From Przewalskia tangutica (taxonomy: Eukaryota > Streptophyta > Magnoliopsida > Solanales > Solanaceae), in the NCBI GenBank assembly GCA_029844215.1, contig CM056736.1, forward strand, positions 19,715,501 through 19,779,500: DNA of 64,000 nucleotides. Direction: 5' to 3'. This document shows positions 20,125 to 32,350 of the stretch, piece by piece. The notes below the pieces were generated by a model that saw only the letters and a program-made list of their open reading frames with translations, ran no database searches and was not told where the DNA came from. Position 1 is the first letter of the stretch. Each line of letters starts with the position of its first letter. The translations under genes were made by a program, and so were the position numbers.

Positions 20125-20249
20125 AAGCATAGGCAAGTTTCACAACAACAAGCATAGGCAAGTTTCACAACAACAAGCATAGGCAAGTTTCACAACAACA
20201 AGCATAGGCAAGTTTCACAACAACAAGCATAGGCAAGTTTCACAACAAC
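20125..20249. repeat. 25-bp tandem repeat, five copies
   Basis: Unit aagcataggcaagtttcac plus aacaac, repeated five times without spacers. The partner LTR has four copies. Confidence 0.95.
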
Positions 20250-22519
20250 TCAAAGTACTTTCATTTTATGCCAAAGTCCGGGTTTTTAACCCCAAAGTAC
20301 TACATCGTTAAGTTCTTTTAAATGAGATCAATTACTGTTATAAAAGTCACCCGATACGTAGCCTTAGAATGACCAACCCACATTCCTTTCCAAAATCAAG
20401 TAACAACATTCTTTCCTAAGTTCCAGCTTTGCCTAGTTTCAATTACTCAAGCTTCTCATTTTCAAATGGTTTCATAGTTCATAAACTTAATCACTTGATT
20501 TCTTTTTAGAACAATTGAGTAATATATGTCTCACGCGAGAGTAGGTTATTCTTGTTTACAACATTCTTATTACAAAGCCATGATCTAGAAAATGTAATAT
20601 CATTTTGTCTCATCTTAGTTTCTATGCGGATGGAGGTTTCTATTGGTTTTAATACGATACATCATTATTCAATACATTTTCCTTTATTAACGCCGCAGTT
20701 GGTCCTGTCGATACACATTCGATTTCCAAATCAAGAAACATTATCCCTTTAAATAAAACCAAGTACTCATTACTCACGAATGAGGTTTCACAAACATTCA
20801 CTTTAAAACAAATAAGTTAAGTCTCTTATCTTATAAGATCAAGTCTCTTAACTTCTAACATCAAGAAACCATTCTTAAGCCGTTATACCTAACTTCCCAT
20901 AAAGCTAGTATAACTCTTAAGTTTTCAAAACACAATACTACACTTGCTCAAAACGATTCATAAATCTTTTGAAATACTTCAAGTTTTATTATAACGCCTG
21001 CCGCTTATAAATCAAATCGATTATCTTTAAAACCACAACCCATTTTCTTACCTACATAAAGTCGTTATAACCAACTTCCCATAAAGCCGTTATAACACTT
21101 TATGTTTTACAACAATCAAATATAATTAACACACGTACGCTCACCGCATTACATAGTTCACACATATCATGCTAGAAGAGATAGGAAGAGGTTCACATAC
21201 CTCGCGGCGGTTGTCGACTAATAGCAAAACGCTCCAAGTACCTCAACCCGTTGGCTACTCCTTAGTCCGTAAGATTACGCCACACGTAGCACTTCAACCT
21301 ATAAGGCCAAAGGCGCTTTATTAACATTTAGATCTCATCGAGAACATTCTACCAAAATTCGCAAAGACCTCCCCGCAACAACAGAAATCTCCTCCTCTAT
21401 CGAGGCCGCTACCAAGCCAACGGGGTTATACATCTAACCCTAACGGGTACAATTTACTCCACGGATTACTACACAAGTCTACAGAATACAACCTATGTAA
21501 TTACAGTTCATTCGCTTCAGCTTAAGTCGCAAGACATTGCCGATAACTACGTTCAGTACTATATATAGTATACAACAACTATATATTCAACACTTATGTA
21601 ATTTCCAATTACAATAGAGGGACAAGATAATTACCTCGATAAGCCCAAAATTATCCTAGTTTAAAGTCGCTCCTGAGCAAGGTTTAGCTCCAACTCCGCG
21701 CCTCCAACCCGCTCCAAACTACCCTTAGAAGTTCTAATCAACTTCTACTTACAACTTCAACAACGGGTGAAGATTTCCTTAGGGTTTCGCTTTTAGTGAC
21801 TGAGGGAAAGTATAACGGTATTTTCTGGGCTTGTATAAGTGTAACCTTGGGAATACTACAAGGTATTTGGGCCAAGGTATTTGGACATTATAACAATACT
21901 AGGGGAGTATTTCTATACCACAACAAGGGGTATTTATACGAGACAACTAGGCTAGGGGGGGTACCCCTCGGCCAAAGCTTCACAAAAGGGGGTGTGCTCG
22001 CCAGTGGCCTTTCTCAAGGGGGAGGGGCTTTGGGACGAAAGCAAGACAAGAGGGAGGGAGTAGTTTGAGACTTAGATAGATTGCTCAAGTTTAGGATGAA
22101 GAATGTCTTCAACTAGAGGGGTATTTATAGGTCAAGTGAAGGCCAACCAATGGCCAAGATGAAGACAAGTGCATAGCAAGTGTAAGGCCAAGATTTAGCC
22201 ATGTGCTACCTTATCCATCTACCACACAACTTGCACAAAATATCCTACCAACTAAAGTAGCCCCAAATCGTCCCAATTGCCGTCCAAGCCTTCCAATGTG
22301 AGGGTGACACATGTCACCCTCCCGTTGGTCCAAAATGTTTCGTCTCTCGTAAAAATCCGCAAAAATTATAAATGACATCGCCGTATTTTTCCATACTAAA
22401 GCTGGAAACGTTTAAAAAAACGACTCTTTCGCACTTGTGTACAAATTCGAACCTTGTCTAGTCTTTAAGGCTAAAATTTTATACGACGCCTCACGCATAC
22501 TGGAAATACGGGTATAACA

Positions 22520-22529
22520 TTCTCTCCTT
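22520..22529 (-). promoter_or_regulatory. Polypurine tract of Tek1
   Basis: The minus strand reads aaggagagaa directly before the 3' LTR start TGTTATACCC, which fixes the orientation of the element. Confidence 0.8.
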
Positions 22530-23349
22530 AGAAACATTCATCCCGAATGTTCCTTCTCAAATGATAACGAAGTTCCTTCTAACAAGTTGTCAAAGCCACA
22601 CCGCCACAAACATAACACACGTTCTCTTCCCTCCTTACTCGTAGTGCCTCCTCGAACACTTGAACTCTTCTAGTATACGTACCATACTTCGCCATCATTT
22701 CGCTTCCCAAAACTTTGGAGTCACTACCTCCAAACTTGGTCATCTTACTCGCCTCAATCTTCCTTAAGGCCATTCCCGCCTTCACGATCTACTGGTCGAA
22801 CGTATCCACGAACTCATACGCTGGTCATTTAAACTGGGCCTAGCACCTCGTGACTCGCCACCGGCGGGACCACCCAGAGCTGACCTTCCTCGAACGGACG
22901 CGGTTGGCCCGCAACATGGCCCCAACCCGACCCACTATCGCGCCAACTCTTGCTCCCGACACGAACAATCTTGCTAAATCACATCATGAAAGCTACTACT
23001 TTCATTTACTCAACCAGGACTTATCACACAATACATTCTAGGCATAAAATGCACTCCGACAAGGATCACTTGCAAAACTTGTACTCAAAACGGCCTTACA
23101 TCTAAGGTCTCCTCTGTAATATTCTAAGGTTCATCATTTTCTCACCCAGAGCTTACCCTTTCACTAAGCATGCTTCTAAGTCACATTTTAGCACAAAGCT
23201 ATCCGAACATAACACTTAACACATTATCATATCATACAAAACTCTAGATGGTTAAGATATACCGAAAGTAGGCGGTTCAAAGGACCGCTAGAATCGGGAA
23301 CTCCCACCGCGACCTACCGGCTCGCCGGCACGAACATTCTGCTCGCTAT
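22530..23349 (-). other. Tek1 internal region, part without recognised coding
   Basis: About 0.8 kb between the PPT and the decayed gag. The minus-strand frame at 22579-22785 has no recognisable domain. This is where pol would follow in a full-length relative; nothing of it is visible. Confidence 0.5.
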
Positions 23350-24540
23350 GGAAGGTGAAGAACCCGCAATCGCCCAAAGAGTTGTGCTATCCTACCAGCG
23401 CTACCCCTGGACAGCCTCTCGCCATATGGCCTCGCTGGCCGCAAGAATAACAAGCTCCTCGTACTACGACACTTCGAAATGCGTCTACTACATCGACCAC
23501 ACCGAGGTAGGGTGATCGTGACCGCCAACACCCTACTCCTCGAACATTCAAGCACGGGAGCCACGACTCGCCTCAATATCCCAGTGGTCCCGGCGTCGCG
23601 GGGACCACTGCAATGGCGGAGGTACATAACTAGTCCGCCGAGGCGGTCCGCCTCGAAAGTCGCTAAAATATCCGACCGCCTTGCCTTCTTCTCACAAAGC
23701 CGTCCACCTGCCGATCTTCGCGCCTCGCACTCGTGCATGAGCTCGAACGCGGCAATGCCCATGCCTACAAGAGAAACACCGAACAACTCGCTAGGTAATC
23801 ATCGAGCCTCAGAACATATCGGTGCACTCGATCCTCCATACTAGCTACTAATGCGGAACATACCGCCAATGAGTCGAACTCACATTGTACTCCCGAATCA
23901 GACGCTCGCTCGCCAACATCAAAAATCTTTACCGAGCCCTCTCATTTGTGAGGCAAGAAATGTGCCGAAGGCCCCAAAACTCGCCCCAAACGGCCGGAAG
24001 TGAATGCTCCCCGAAAGCTCCCACGAGTCAAACCAATCGATCGCGTATCACGCACCGATGCGAACCAAATGTCATGCACTCGCCAAGCCTTGATCACCCG
24101 CGATGATCCTTCAGAATCGACGGATGAACTCGCGATCATCCTCCGCCTCGACCAGAAACTCAAAGCGGCTACAACTAAGAAAATCCCGTAGCCTCAAATC
24201 GCTCGCCTCGGCACTACATGTGCCGCTGAACGGAATCGCCGCGGCCCACTTATCTCTCATATTCGCCACAACTCGCCAATAATCGCCATCTCGCGACTAT
24301 CTCCCGCCTGCATCGTGGGATCGAGGCTCGTGTATCAGAGTCTCAGCCACCGCCGCGCTAAACTCACTGAAGCCGGGCGGCGCCGCAAAACTCGCCGTCA
24401 AGCACTACTCGTATCGACCGGCTCGCGCCGCACTCAATCCCACTAGCAGCCTCGCCGCCTTTGCCCTTCGGGCCCCGTTGCCTTTCGCAGAGGCATAATC
24501 GTAAAACGAAACACGCCGAGGGGTCCAACTTACAACATGC
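23350..24540 (-). pseudogene. Tek1 decayed gag with CCHC zinc knuckle
   Basis: From the minus-strand ATG near 24540 the frame opens MPLRK. Broken stretches then resemble a chromovirus/Tekay gag: a Trp-containing block around 24060-24130, FLPHK near 23943, EDRVHRYVLRLDDYLASCS at about 23785-23845 (partly in another frame), and an intact nucleocapsid knuckle CYSCGQRGHMARGCPG at 23405-23452. That motif is CX2CX4HX4C and would bind RNA. Reading frame is lost many times, and many differences look like losses of one or two bases beside CG or CAG. Protease, RT and integrase are absent. I am confident about the knuckle and the element context, less so about exact gag limits. Confidence 0.65.
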
Positions 24541-24678
24541 CTCTAAGGCACGATCTCGTAATGAGAAGAATGGAAACCAATCCTAAATGTCCTATAGCCT
24601 CGATTATAGATGTGGTGCACAACACACCGATAATCAAGACTCTACTAGACACGGTCAGACACTTTCCGAGGACTAATC

Positions 24679-24689
24679 GCTCGATACCA
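24679..24689 (-). promoter_or_regulatory. Primer binding site of Tek1 (initiator tRNA-Met)
   Basis: The minus strand reads TGGTATCGAGC three bases inside the 5' LTR, one deleted base away from TGGTATCAGAGC. Confidence 0.75.
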
Positions 24690-25254
24690 CTTTGTAACGC
24701 CCAACTCGGCCCGCATCGTGCCTTACCCTGCACCCTAGTGATACAACATCGAGAAAACCAGGAAAATAAAACACGAGTCATGAAACGAGATATATAATAA
24801 ATAAACAAAGCCAACCAAAAGTTGCCTTCAAGATATACATAAAAACCCAAACAGCTTATCCTCAACCCCGCCACAACAAAGGCATGCACTTAAGATTTAC
24901 AACAACTATGACGGACAGGCTCGCCATACCCCGAATGTACAAGAACCTACAACTCAGTGGAAACATACCAAAGATAAGCCTCAAGGAACGAGCTTTCCAA
25001 CACGCCAAATGAGATCCTAGGAGCGGGATCCACGCATCGATGTACCTCTACCGCAGACGTAACGCACTTCCAAGGAGGTCCGCATAACAGTACTGGCATG
25101 TGAAATCACAACATCAGAATGAAATCATAATAGCTTAAAAGGTGAGACATGTATGATAACCAAAATACAAGACGCAACATAAAAGTGCCAAGCCGTGACT
25201 CACGCCTCAAAGTCACCACTAAATATAACTACGGGTCTCACGCCCACAACATCC

Positions 25255-25610
25255 ATCATGTTCGCATCATGGCCGCATGCCCCGAATCCATGACGGTAGA
25301 CATGTCCATGATGCAACAATAATAACAAGGCCGCATGGCCACATGCTCCGAACATCGTGACGGTGTAGACATGTCCATGATGCAACAATAATAAGCGCCG
25401 CACGCCACATGCCCCCGGACATCGTGACGGTAGACATGTCCATGTAACCTCAATAACAATATATCGGGTGGTCAACCCCGCCGCATGGCCACATGCCCCG
25501 AATATCAGACGGTAGACACGCCCATGTTGCGAATAACCATATATCGGTAATCAACCCGCCGCACGGCCGCGACGCCTTAATATCAGACGTGTAGACATGT
25601 CCATGTGACA
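25255..25610. repeat. Tandem array of about five 55-75-bp units in the Tek1 5' LTR
   Basis: Counterpart of 19611-19975, with the same gtagacatgtccatg core and several small deletions. Confidence 0.85.
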
Positions 25611-25765
25611 TCAACAACAAGACAAGAATCAAAATGGAAACATACCCGTGGAATTCTCCTTCACCGCCAAAGACGCCCAAGTAAGTTCTCAATAAGTCAA
25701 CCTACTCTATCGAGAGACACCAGAATACGTAAATACCACACTTGCACAACAAAGGCTATCATCAC

Positions 25766-25864
25766 AAGCATAGGCAAGTTTCACAACAACAAGCATAGGC
25801 AAGTTTCACAACAACAAGCATAGGCAAGTTTCACAACAACAAGCATAGTAAGTTTCACAACAAC
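25766..25864. repeat. 25-bp tandem repeat, four copies
   Basis: Counterpart of 20125-20249 with one unit fewer; the last unit is one base short. Confidence 0.95.
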
Positions 25865-27750
25865 TCAAAGTACTTTCATTTTATGCCAAAGTCCGGTTTT
25901 TAACCCCAAAGTACTACATACGTTAAGTTCTTTTAAAAGAGATCCATTACTTTTATAAAAGTCACCCGATACCGTAGCCTTAGAATGACCAACCCACATT
26001 CCTTTCCAAAATCAAGTAACAACATTCTTTCCTAAGTTCCAGCTTGCCTAGTTTCAATTACTCAAGCTTCTCATTTTCAAATGGTTTCATAGTTCATAAA
26101 CTTAATCACTTGATTTCTTTTAGAACAATTGAGTAATATATGTCTCACGAGAGTAGGTTATTCTTGTTTACAACATTCTTATTACAAAGACATGATCTAG
26201 AAAATGTAATATCATTTTGTCTCATCTTAGTTTCTATGCAGATGGAGGTTTCTACCGGTTTTAATACGATACATCATTATTCAATACATTTTCCTTTATT
26301 AACGCCGCAGTGGTCCTGTCGATACACATTCCGATTTCCAAATCAAGAAACATTATCCCTTTAAATAAAACCAAGTACTCATTACTCACGAATGAGGTTT
26401 CACACAAACATTCACTTTAAAACAAATAAGTTAAGTCTCTTATCTTATAAGATCAAGTCTCTTAACTTCTAACATCAAGAAACCATTCTTAAGCCGTTAT
26501 ACCTAACTTCCCATAAAGCTAGTATAACTCTTAAGTTTTCAAAACACAATACTACACTTCGCTCAAAACGATTCATAAATCTTTTGAAATACTTCAAGTT
26601 TTATTATAACGCCCAAGCCGCTTATAAATCAAATCGATTATCTTTTAAAACCACAACCCATTTTTCTTACCTACATAAAGTCGTTATAACCAACTTCCCA
26701 TAAAGCCGTTATAACACTTTATGTTTTACAACAATCAAATATAATTAACACATGACGCTCACCGCACTACATAGTTCACACATATCATGCTAGAAGAGAT
26801 AGGAAGAGGTTCACATACCTCGCGACGGTTGTCGACTAATAGCAAAACGCCCAAGTACCTCAACCCGTCTGGCTACTCCTTAGTCCGTAAGATTACGTCA
26901 CACGTAGCACTTCAACCTATAAGGCCACAAGGCGCTTATTAACATTTAGATCTCATCGTAGAACATTCTACCAAAATTCGGCAAAGACCTCCCCGCAACA
27001 ACAGAAATCTCCTCCTCTATCGAGGCCGCTACCAAGCCAACCAGGGGTTATACATCTAACCCTAACGGTACAATTCTACTCCACTACTACACAAGTCTAC
27101 TGTAATACAACCCTATGTAATTACGCTCAGGCTTCTTCAGCTTAAGTCGCAAGACATTGCCGATAACTACGTTTCAAGACTATATATAGTATACAACAAC
27201 TATATATTCAACACTTATGTAATTTCCAATTACAATAGAGGGACAAGATAATTACCTCGATAAGCCCAAAATTATCCTAGTTTAAAGTCGCTCCTGAGCA
27301 AGGTTTAGCTCCAACTCCGTGCGCTCCAACCCGCTCCAAACTACCCTTAGAAGTTCTAACCAACTTCTACTTACAACTTCAACAACGGGTGAAGATTTCC
27401 TTAGGGTTTCGTTTTAGTGACTGAGGGAAAGTATAACGGTATTTTCTGGGCTTGTATAAGTGTAACCTTGGGAATACTACAAGGTATTTGGGCCAAGGTA
27501 TTTGGACATTATAACAATACTAGGGGAGTATTTCTATACCACAACAAGGGGTATTTATACGAGACAACTAGGCTAGGGGGGGGGGGTACCCCTCGGCCAA
27601 AGCTTCACAAAAGGGGGGGGGTGTGCTCTCGGCTTAGGGCCTTTCTCAAGGGGGAGGGGCTTTGGGACGAAAGCAAGACAAGAGGGAGGGAGTAGTTTGA
27701 GACTTAGATAGATTGCTCAAGTTTAGGATGAAGAATGTCTTCAACTAGAG

Positions 27751-27763
27751 GGGTATTTATAGG
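27751..27763 (-). promoter_or_regulatory. TATA box in the Tek1 5' LTR
   Basis: The minus strand reads CCTATAAATACCC, a strong plant-type TATA box, about 400 bp inside the LTR from its 5' end. The same motif is in the 3' LTR near 22122. Confidence 0.6.
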
Positions 27764-28190
27764 TCAAGTGAAGGCCAACCAATGGCCAAGATGAAGACAA
27801 GTGCATAGCAAGTGTAAGGCCAAGATTTAGCCATGTGCTACCTTATCCATCTACCACACAACTTGCACAAAATATCCTACCAACTAAAGTAGCCCCAAAT
27901 CGTCCCAATTGCCGTCCAAGCCTTCCAATGTGAGGGTGACACATGTCACCCTCCCGTTGGTCCAAAATGTTTCGTCTCTCGGAAAAATCCGCAAAAATTA
28001 TAAATGACATAGCCGGAATTTTCCCTACGAAAGTGGGAAACGCTTTCCGAAAAACGACTCTTTTCGGCACTTGTGTACAAATTCGAACCTTGTCTAGTCT
28101 TTAAGGCTAAAATTTTATACGTACGCCCTCACGTACATACTCTGGAAATACGGGGTATAACATTTCAAGTCTATCTTTTCTTCAGTTACA

Positions 28191-28988
28191 ATGTCGAATC
28201 TGTCACTTAAAATGTTGGTTGAAACGAACAAGTTGAATGGAGCCAATTTTCCTGACTGATTAAGAAATCCGCGTTTGGTACTGCGATTAGAAAAGATTGA
28301 GTATGTATTGGATACATCACTCCCTACAGTCCCTGCTGAAGATTCTGAAGAGTATGCTCTGTTTGACAAAGCAGCCTATCAGAAATATCTTGATGATGTT
28401 GTTGCAGCACAATGTGTTATGCTATCTTCTATGACTCCAGAGTTACAAAGCCAGCATGAAAATATGGGCTCCAACGAGATGCTAGAACACTTGAAGAGTC
28501 TCTATGACTCACAGTCTCAGACAATGGAGTATGAACTGTTGAGAGATCTTTTTAAGTGTAAGCTAAACGAAGGGGGTCAAGTGTCACAACATGTTTTGAA
28601 GATGATTGGATTAATTGAGAGGTTGGCTTCGATTGGAACGAAGCTGCCTGTGAATGTTTCTGTTAATCTAATCTTGAACTCGCTTCCTAGTTTCTTTGAG
28701 AACTTCATTGTGAATTACAACATGAATGGAACGAAAGCAAGTCTCCCTGAACTTCATAATATGTTGAAGACCTTCGAGTCGTCCACCTCCAAAGGTAAAG
28801 CTGTGCTCATGGTGGGCTCATCTAGCAAGTTCAAACCTAAGGGTAAGAATATGCAGAAGAAGAAGGGTAAGGCGGTTGTCGCCAAACCCACAACTATGAA
28901 ACCTAAATGAGTTGTTCGAAAGAAGGCCAAGATAGCTGCTGATGTCTGCCTCAATTGTAAGAGAAAGGGACATTGGAAGAAGGATCGC
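28191..28988 (+). pseudogene. Cop2 gag
   Basis: Translation from the ATG at 28191 gives MSNLSLKMLVETNKLNGANF, then an in-frame TGA at 28257-28259 where this family normally has Trp (the common 'DWLRN' position). The frame continues for about 210 codons through LVLRLEKIEYVLD and a UBN2-type helical core to a basic tail. A second TGA lies at 28908-28910. Beyond it the zinc knuckle reads CLNCKRKGHWKKDR at about 28945-28986, with Arg in place of the final Cys. The start is only 23 bp after the Tek1 insertion, so Tek1 separates the Cop2 promoter and leader from its coding part. Confidence 0.88.
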
Positions 28989-29230
28989 ATGTTCTGCCCG
29001 GGAGACAAGGCACAAGGTGCTGGCCCTGCTGGACAAGGTATGTTTGTTATTGAAATAAATATGCCTATAACTAATTCTCACTGTTGGGTATTGGATACCG
29101 CTTGTGGCTCACACATTTGTAATAATGTGCAGGGGCTAATTGACAGCAGAAAGGTTGGACCTTGGGAAGTAGATCTACGCGTTGGCAATGGAGCTAGAGT
29201 TGATGCAGAACGCGTGGGACTTATAGACTA
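28989..29230 (+). pseudogene. Cop2 protease
   Basis: An aspartic protease region follows the zinc knuckle. The active-site segment is CWVLDTACGSHICNN at about 29083-29127, with DTA where the family usually has DTG. It continues into a DLRVGNGARVDAERVG segment and stops at 29231. Downstream, about 29231-29400 is out of frame. The active site appears damaged. Confidence 0.8.
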
Positions 29231-29344
29231 GATTTACCTTCAGGCTTTTGTTTAGAACTTAATAATTGTTATTTTGTCCCGTCTTTGACGAAATATTATT
29301 TCTATCCCTATGTTAGACATTGAGGGTTTTCTCACATATTACCA

Positions 29345-30230
29345 ATGGAAACTATGTTTTATCTTATAAAGGTTTTATTTGTGGAAATGCTCCGCCAGGA
29401 TGGATTGTATGTTCTAAATCAGAGCCATGAAATTTTCAATATACAAAATAAAAGAGCTAAAATAATTAATCAAAGAAATCTCACCTACTTATTGGATTGC
29501 AGACTTGGTAAAATCTATGAATCAAGGTTAGCTAGTTTGAGGAAATTAGATTACTTAGAACCATTTGACTTAGTCATATGGTGATTGCGAATCTTGCTTA
29601 AGAGGAAAGATGACAACCAAATCACTTTACGGGAAAGGAGTACGCGCAAAGAGGTGCTTGAGTTAGTCCATACCGATGTATGTGGTCTTTTCCAACTCAA
29701 GCTAAGGAGTCTTTCTTTATTTCATCACTTTTACAGACGATTTCTCAAGGTTTGGGCATGTGTATCTTATGAAACATAAGTCTGAAGCTTTTGAGAAATT
29801 CATGGAGTACAAGTCAGAAGTAGAGAAGCAACTTGAAACAAGTATTAAAACTCTTCGATCAGATCGAGGAGGTGAGTACTTAAGTAAAGAATTTCTAGAT
29901 TACTTGAAGCTTCATGGAGTCCATTCAGAATGGACACCTTCCGGAACGCCACAAATGAATGGTGTTGCTGAGAGGAGAAATCGTACCTTATTAGATATGG
30001 TTAGATCCATGATGAGCTTCTCAGCTCTACCAACATACCTATGGGGATATGCATTGCAAAGCTCAATCTACATTTTGAATAGAGTTCCATCAAAGTCAGT
30101 TGAGAAAACTCCATATGAGATATGGAATGGCAAAGCCAGCACTTAAACACATGCGACTCTGGGGGTGCCCTGCATATGTAAAGAAGTTGCTCACTGACAA
30201 ATTGGAATCTAAAAGTGAGAAGTATTATTT
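29345..30230 (+). pseudogene. Cop2 GAG-pre-integrase and integrase
   Basis: This enzyme would insert the cDNA. A degraded pre-integrase segment at about 29500-29580 (RLGKIYESRLASLRKLDYLE) has lost the expected zinc-binding HLGH. The integrase core follows in three frames: first Asp in VHTDVCG (about 29675), second Asp in LRSDRGGEY (about 29862), and Glu in NGVAERRNRTLLD (about 29970). The core continues to RVPSKSVEKTPYEIWNG near 30130. All three acidic residues are present although frames change near 29740 and 30110. Confidence 0.86.
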
Positions 30231-31460
30231 TGTAGGGTATCCTAAGGAAACAAGAGGGTACTACTTCTATCTTCCTGAGGAACATAAAGTAATTGTTTCC
30301 AGAAATGCAACTTTCCTTGAAGAAGACTATGTCTACAAGGAACAGAGTTGCAACAAGATAGAACTTGAAGAAATTCAAGAAGTACAAAATAATGTAGAGA
30401 ATGACCCCTTGTCAAATAACCTAGACAAGGATTCAGTGGGAGTATTTGATGATGATTGGGTACTTAGAGTACGCCCTTCAGCCAGTGGGAGTGTTGTGAG
30501 GGATACTGCAGAAATGCAAGACCCTCATGCACAACCAATGATAGATGACACAATAGTTGTGCATCATCCTATTCAAAATGATATTCCTGAAAGTTCTCAA
30601 GGTGGTGGATTGTCCAACACACAAACATCTTCTCAAAATCAAAATACAGCAAACACTGAAACACAGAATGTTCAACTCCGTAGGACCACTAGGACTCATC
30701 GTGCACCTGAAAGACTTAATCTCCTTGTTGAAACACATAATGAGATAGATATTCCTGATGATGATGAGCCTACTACTTACAACGAAGCAATGTTAGACAT
30801 TGATTCACAGAGATGGCAAGAAGCCATGAAATCCGAAATGGAGTCTATGTACATAAACCAAGTATGGAACTTGGTTGACTTGCCAACAGGGGTTAGACCC
30901 ATAGGATGCAAATGGGTCTTCAAGAAGAAGATTGATGCATATGGCAAAATACAGACTTATAAAGCAAGATTGGTGGCTAAAGGTTATAATCAACGGCCTG
31001 GGGTCGATTATGATGAAACCTTTTCGCCTGTTGCAAAGATTAAGTCCATTCGGATTTTGCTTGCTATAGCTGCATACTATGATTATCATATTTGGCAAAT
31101 GGATGTTAAAACTGCCTTCCTCAATGGTAATCTAATTGAGGAGGTGTATATGATACAGCCAGAGGGTTTTACATCTAAGACTCAACCCAAAGCAGTATGC
31201 AAACTACAAAAGTCCATTTATGGACTTAAGCAAGCCTCAAGGAGTTGGAACATTTGTTTTGACAAAGCAATCAAATTCGTTTGACTTTGTTAGAAGCAAG
31301 GAAGATCCGTATGCTTATAGTAAACGCACAAATGACAAAGATTGTCTTCATTGTTAAATATGTATATGACATATTGATAATGGGAGAAAATAATGATCTC
31401 ATGCAATCAGTCAAAGAATGGTTATCCAGAACCTTCATGATGAAGGACTTGGGTGAAGCC
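30100..31460 (+). pseudogene. Cop2 integrase C-terminus and reverse transcriptase
   Basis: The frame from 30100 to 31284 first carries the integrase C-terminal part (LWGCPAYVKKL, KSEKYYFVGYPKE). A Ser/Gln-rich linker follows, then a Copia reverse transcriptase: WQEAMKSEMESM (about 30815), GCKWVFKKKIDAYGK, YKARLVAKGYNQ and the first catalytic Asp in QMDVKTAFLNG (about 31098-31130), through KLQKSIYGLKQASRSW. A frameshift near 31284 precedes the catalytic box, which reads YVYDILIMG at 31359-31385. The usual YVDD is therefore changed, with Tyr in place of the first Asp, so the polymerase would be inactive. Confidence 0.88.
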
Positions 31461-31557
31461 TGCTACATTCTTGGAATTAGAATCTACAGAGATAGACCTA
31501 ATAGATTGTTGGGGCTGTCACAGTCCGTATACATAGACAAAGTGCTAAAACGTTTCT

Positions 31558-32335
31558 ATGGAAAATTCCAAGAAAGGGAATCTTCCTATGGGTCAAGGCA
31601 TCAAGTTGTCAAGGAAGGATTGTCCTTCCACAGTTGCAGAACTTGAACGCATGAAGAGAATCCCATATGCTTCAGCTATAGGATCAATCATGTATGTCAT
31701 GACCTGTACAAGGCCAGATGTGGCCTATGCACTTAGCATGACTTGCAAATTCCAGCAGAATCACGGGAGGAACATCGAAAGCGACAAGAGTATTCTTAAG
31801 TATCTTAGACGAACTAAAGAATACTTCTTAGTCTATGGCGAGAAGAGCTAGTAGCTATCGGGTACATCGATGCTAGCTTCCATGCATCTTGATGACTTCA
31901 AATCTCAGTCTCGTTATTCCTTCATTTTAAATGGTGGAGTAGTTAGTTGGAAGAGTTCCAAGCAAGCTACAATCGCGATTCGACAACGAAGCGAGTACAT
32001 TCTTTGGATCGGAAGTCGGTAAAAGAAGCTGTCGCGATATCCGAGTTCTTAAAGGAATTAAGGGTTGTTCCAAGTACCAGTTGTCCAATAACGATTTATT
32101 GTGACAACACTGGTGCGATTGCTCAAGCTAAGGAACCAAGATCAACGAATAGAAACAAACATGTACCAAGAAAATACCACATACTCAGGGAGATGGTGGA
32201 GACAGAAGAAATAAAGATAGACTATATTCCCACCGAAAATAATCTAGCAGACCCATTTACTAAACCATTAAGCTTGGTCAAGCATAATGGTCATTTCGAA
32301 AACATGGGCATTAGATACATTGGTGATTGGCTCTA
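31558..32335 (+). pseudogene. Cop2 RNase H domain
   Basis: The RT thumb/connection (MKRIPYASAIGSIMYVMTC, RPDVAYALSM) leads into RNase H. Blocks are ILKYLRRTKEYFLVYG, a shifted copy of the GYTDASF motif near 31860, the YCDNTGAIAQAKEPRS motif near 32097-32144, and ENNLADPFTKPLSLVKHNGH. Frames change near 31640, 31845, 31960 and 32020. The end (MGIRYIGDWL, stop at 32334-32336) is followed by aagtgggaga, the PPT, and the 3' LTR. The fragment at 8127-8719 is a better preserved second copy. Confidence 0.86.
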
Positions 32336-32350
32336 GGCCAAGTGGGAGAT

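Larger units (their letters stand above)
19040..22519 (-). repeat. 3' LTR of Tek1
   Basis: About 3.48 kb, plus strand TGTAACGCCC... to ...GGGTATAACA. It holds two internal tandem arrays (19611-19975 and 20125-20249). The ORFs in it (for example 19563-19910 minus) are repeat translations. Confidence 0.95.
19040..28162 (-). mobile_element. Tek1: large non-autonomous Gypsy (Tekay/Del-like) element with 3.5-kb LTRs
   Basis: LTRs at 19040-22519 (3') and 24693-28162 (5') flank only 2.17 kb of internal DNA. The TSD is TTTCA at 19035-19039 and 28163-28167. On the minus strand the 5' LTR starts TGTTATACCCCGTATTTCC. The PBS (TGGTATCGAGC) is at 24679-24689 and a purine tract (aaggagagaa) at 22520-22529 abuts the 3' LTR. 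The internal region carries only a decayed gag with a zinc knuckle and no pol, so this is a LARD-like derivative. It inserted 23 bp before the Cop2 gag start. Confidence 0.93.
24693..28162 (-). repeat. 5' LTR of Tek1
   Basis: About 3.47 kb, colinear with 19040-22519. Differences are mainly one- to four-base indels. Tandem arrays are at about 25255-25610 and 25766-25864. Confidence 0.95.

Noticed and set aside
20125..20249. Short regular repeats resembling a CRISPR array
   Set aside because: Units are contiguous without spacers, in a plant LTR; this is a minisatellite.
23346..23844. Overlapping 121-146-codon frames on both strands in the Tek1 interior
   Set aside because: Neither matches the gag frame; the zinc knuckle is in a different frame, so these are shadows.
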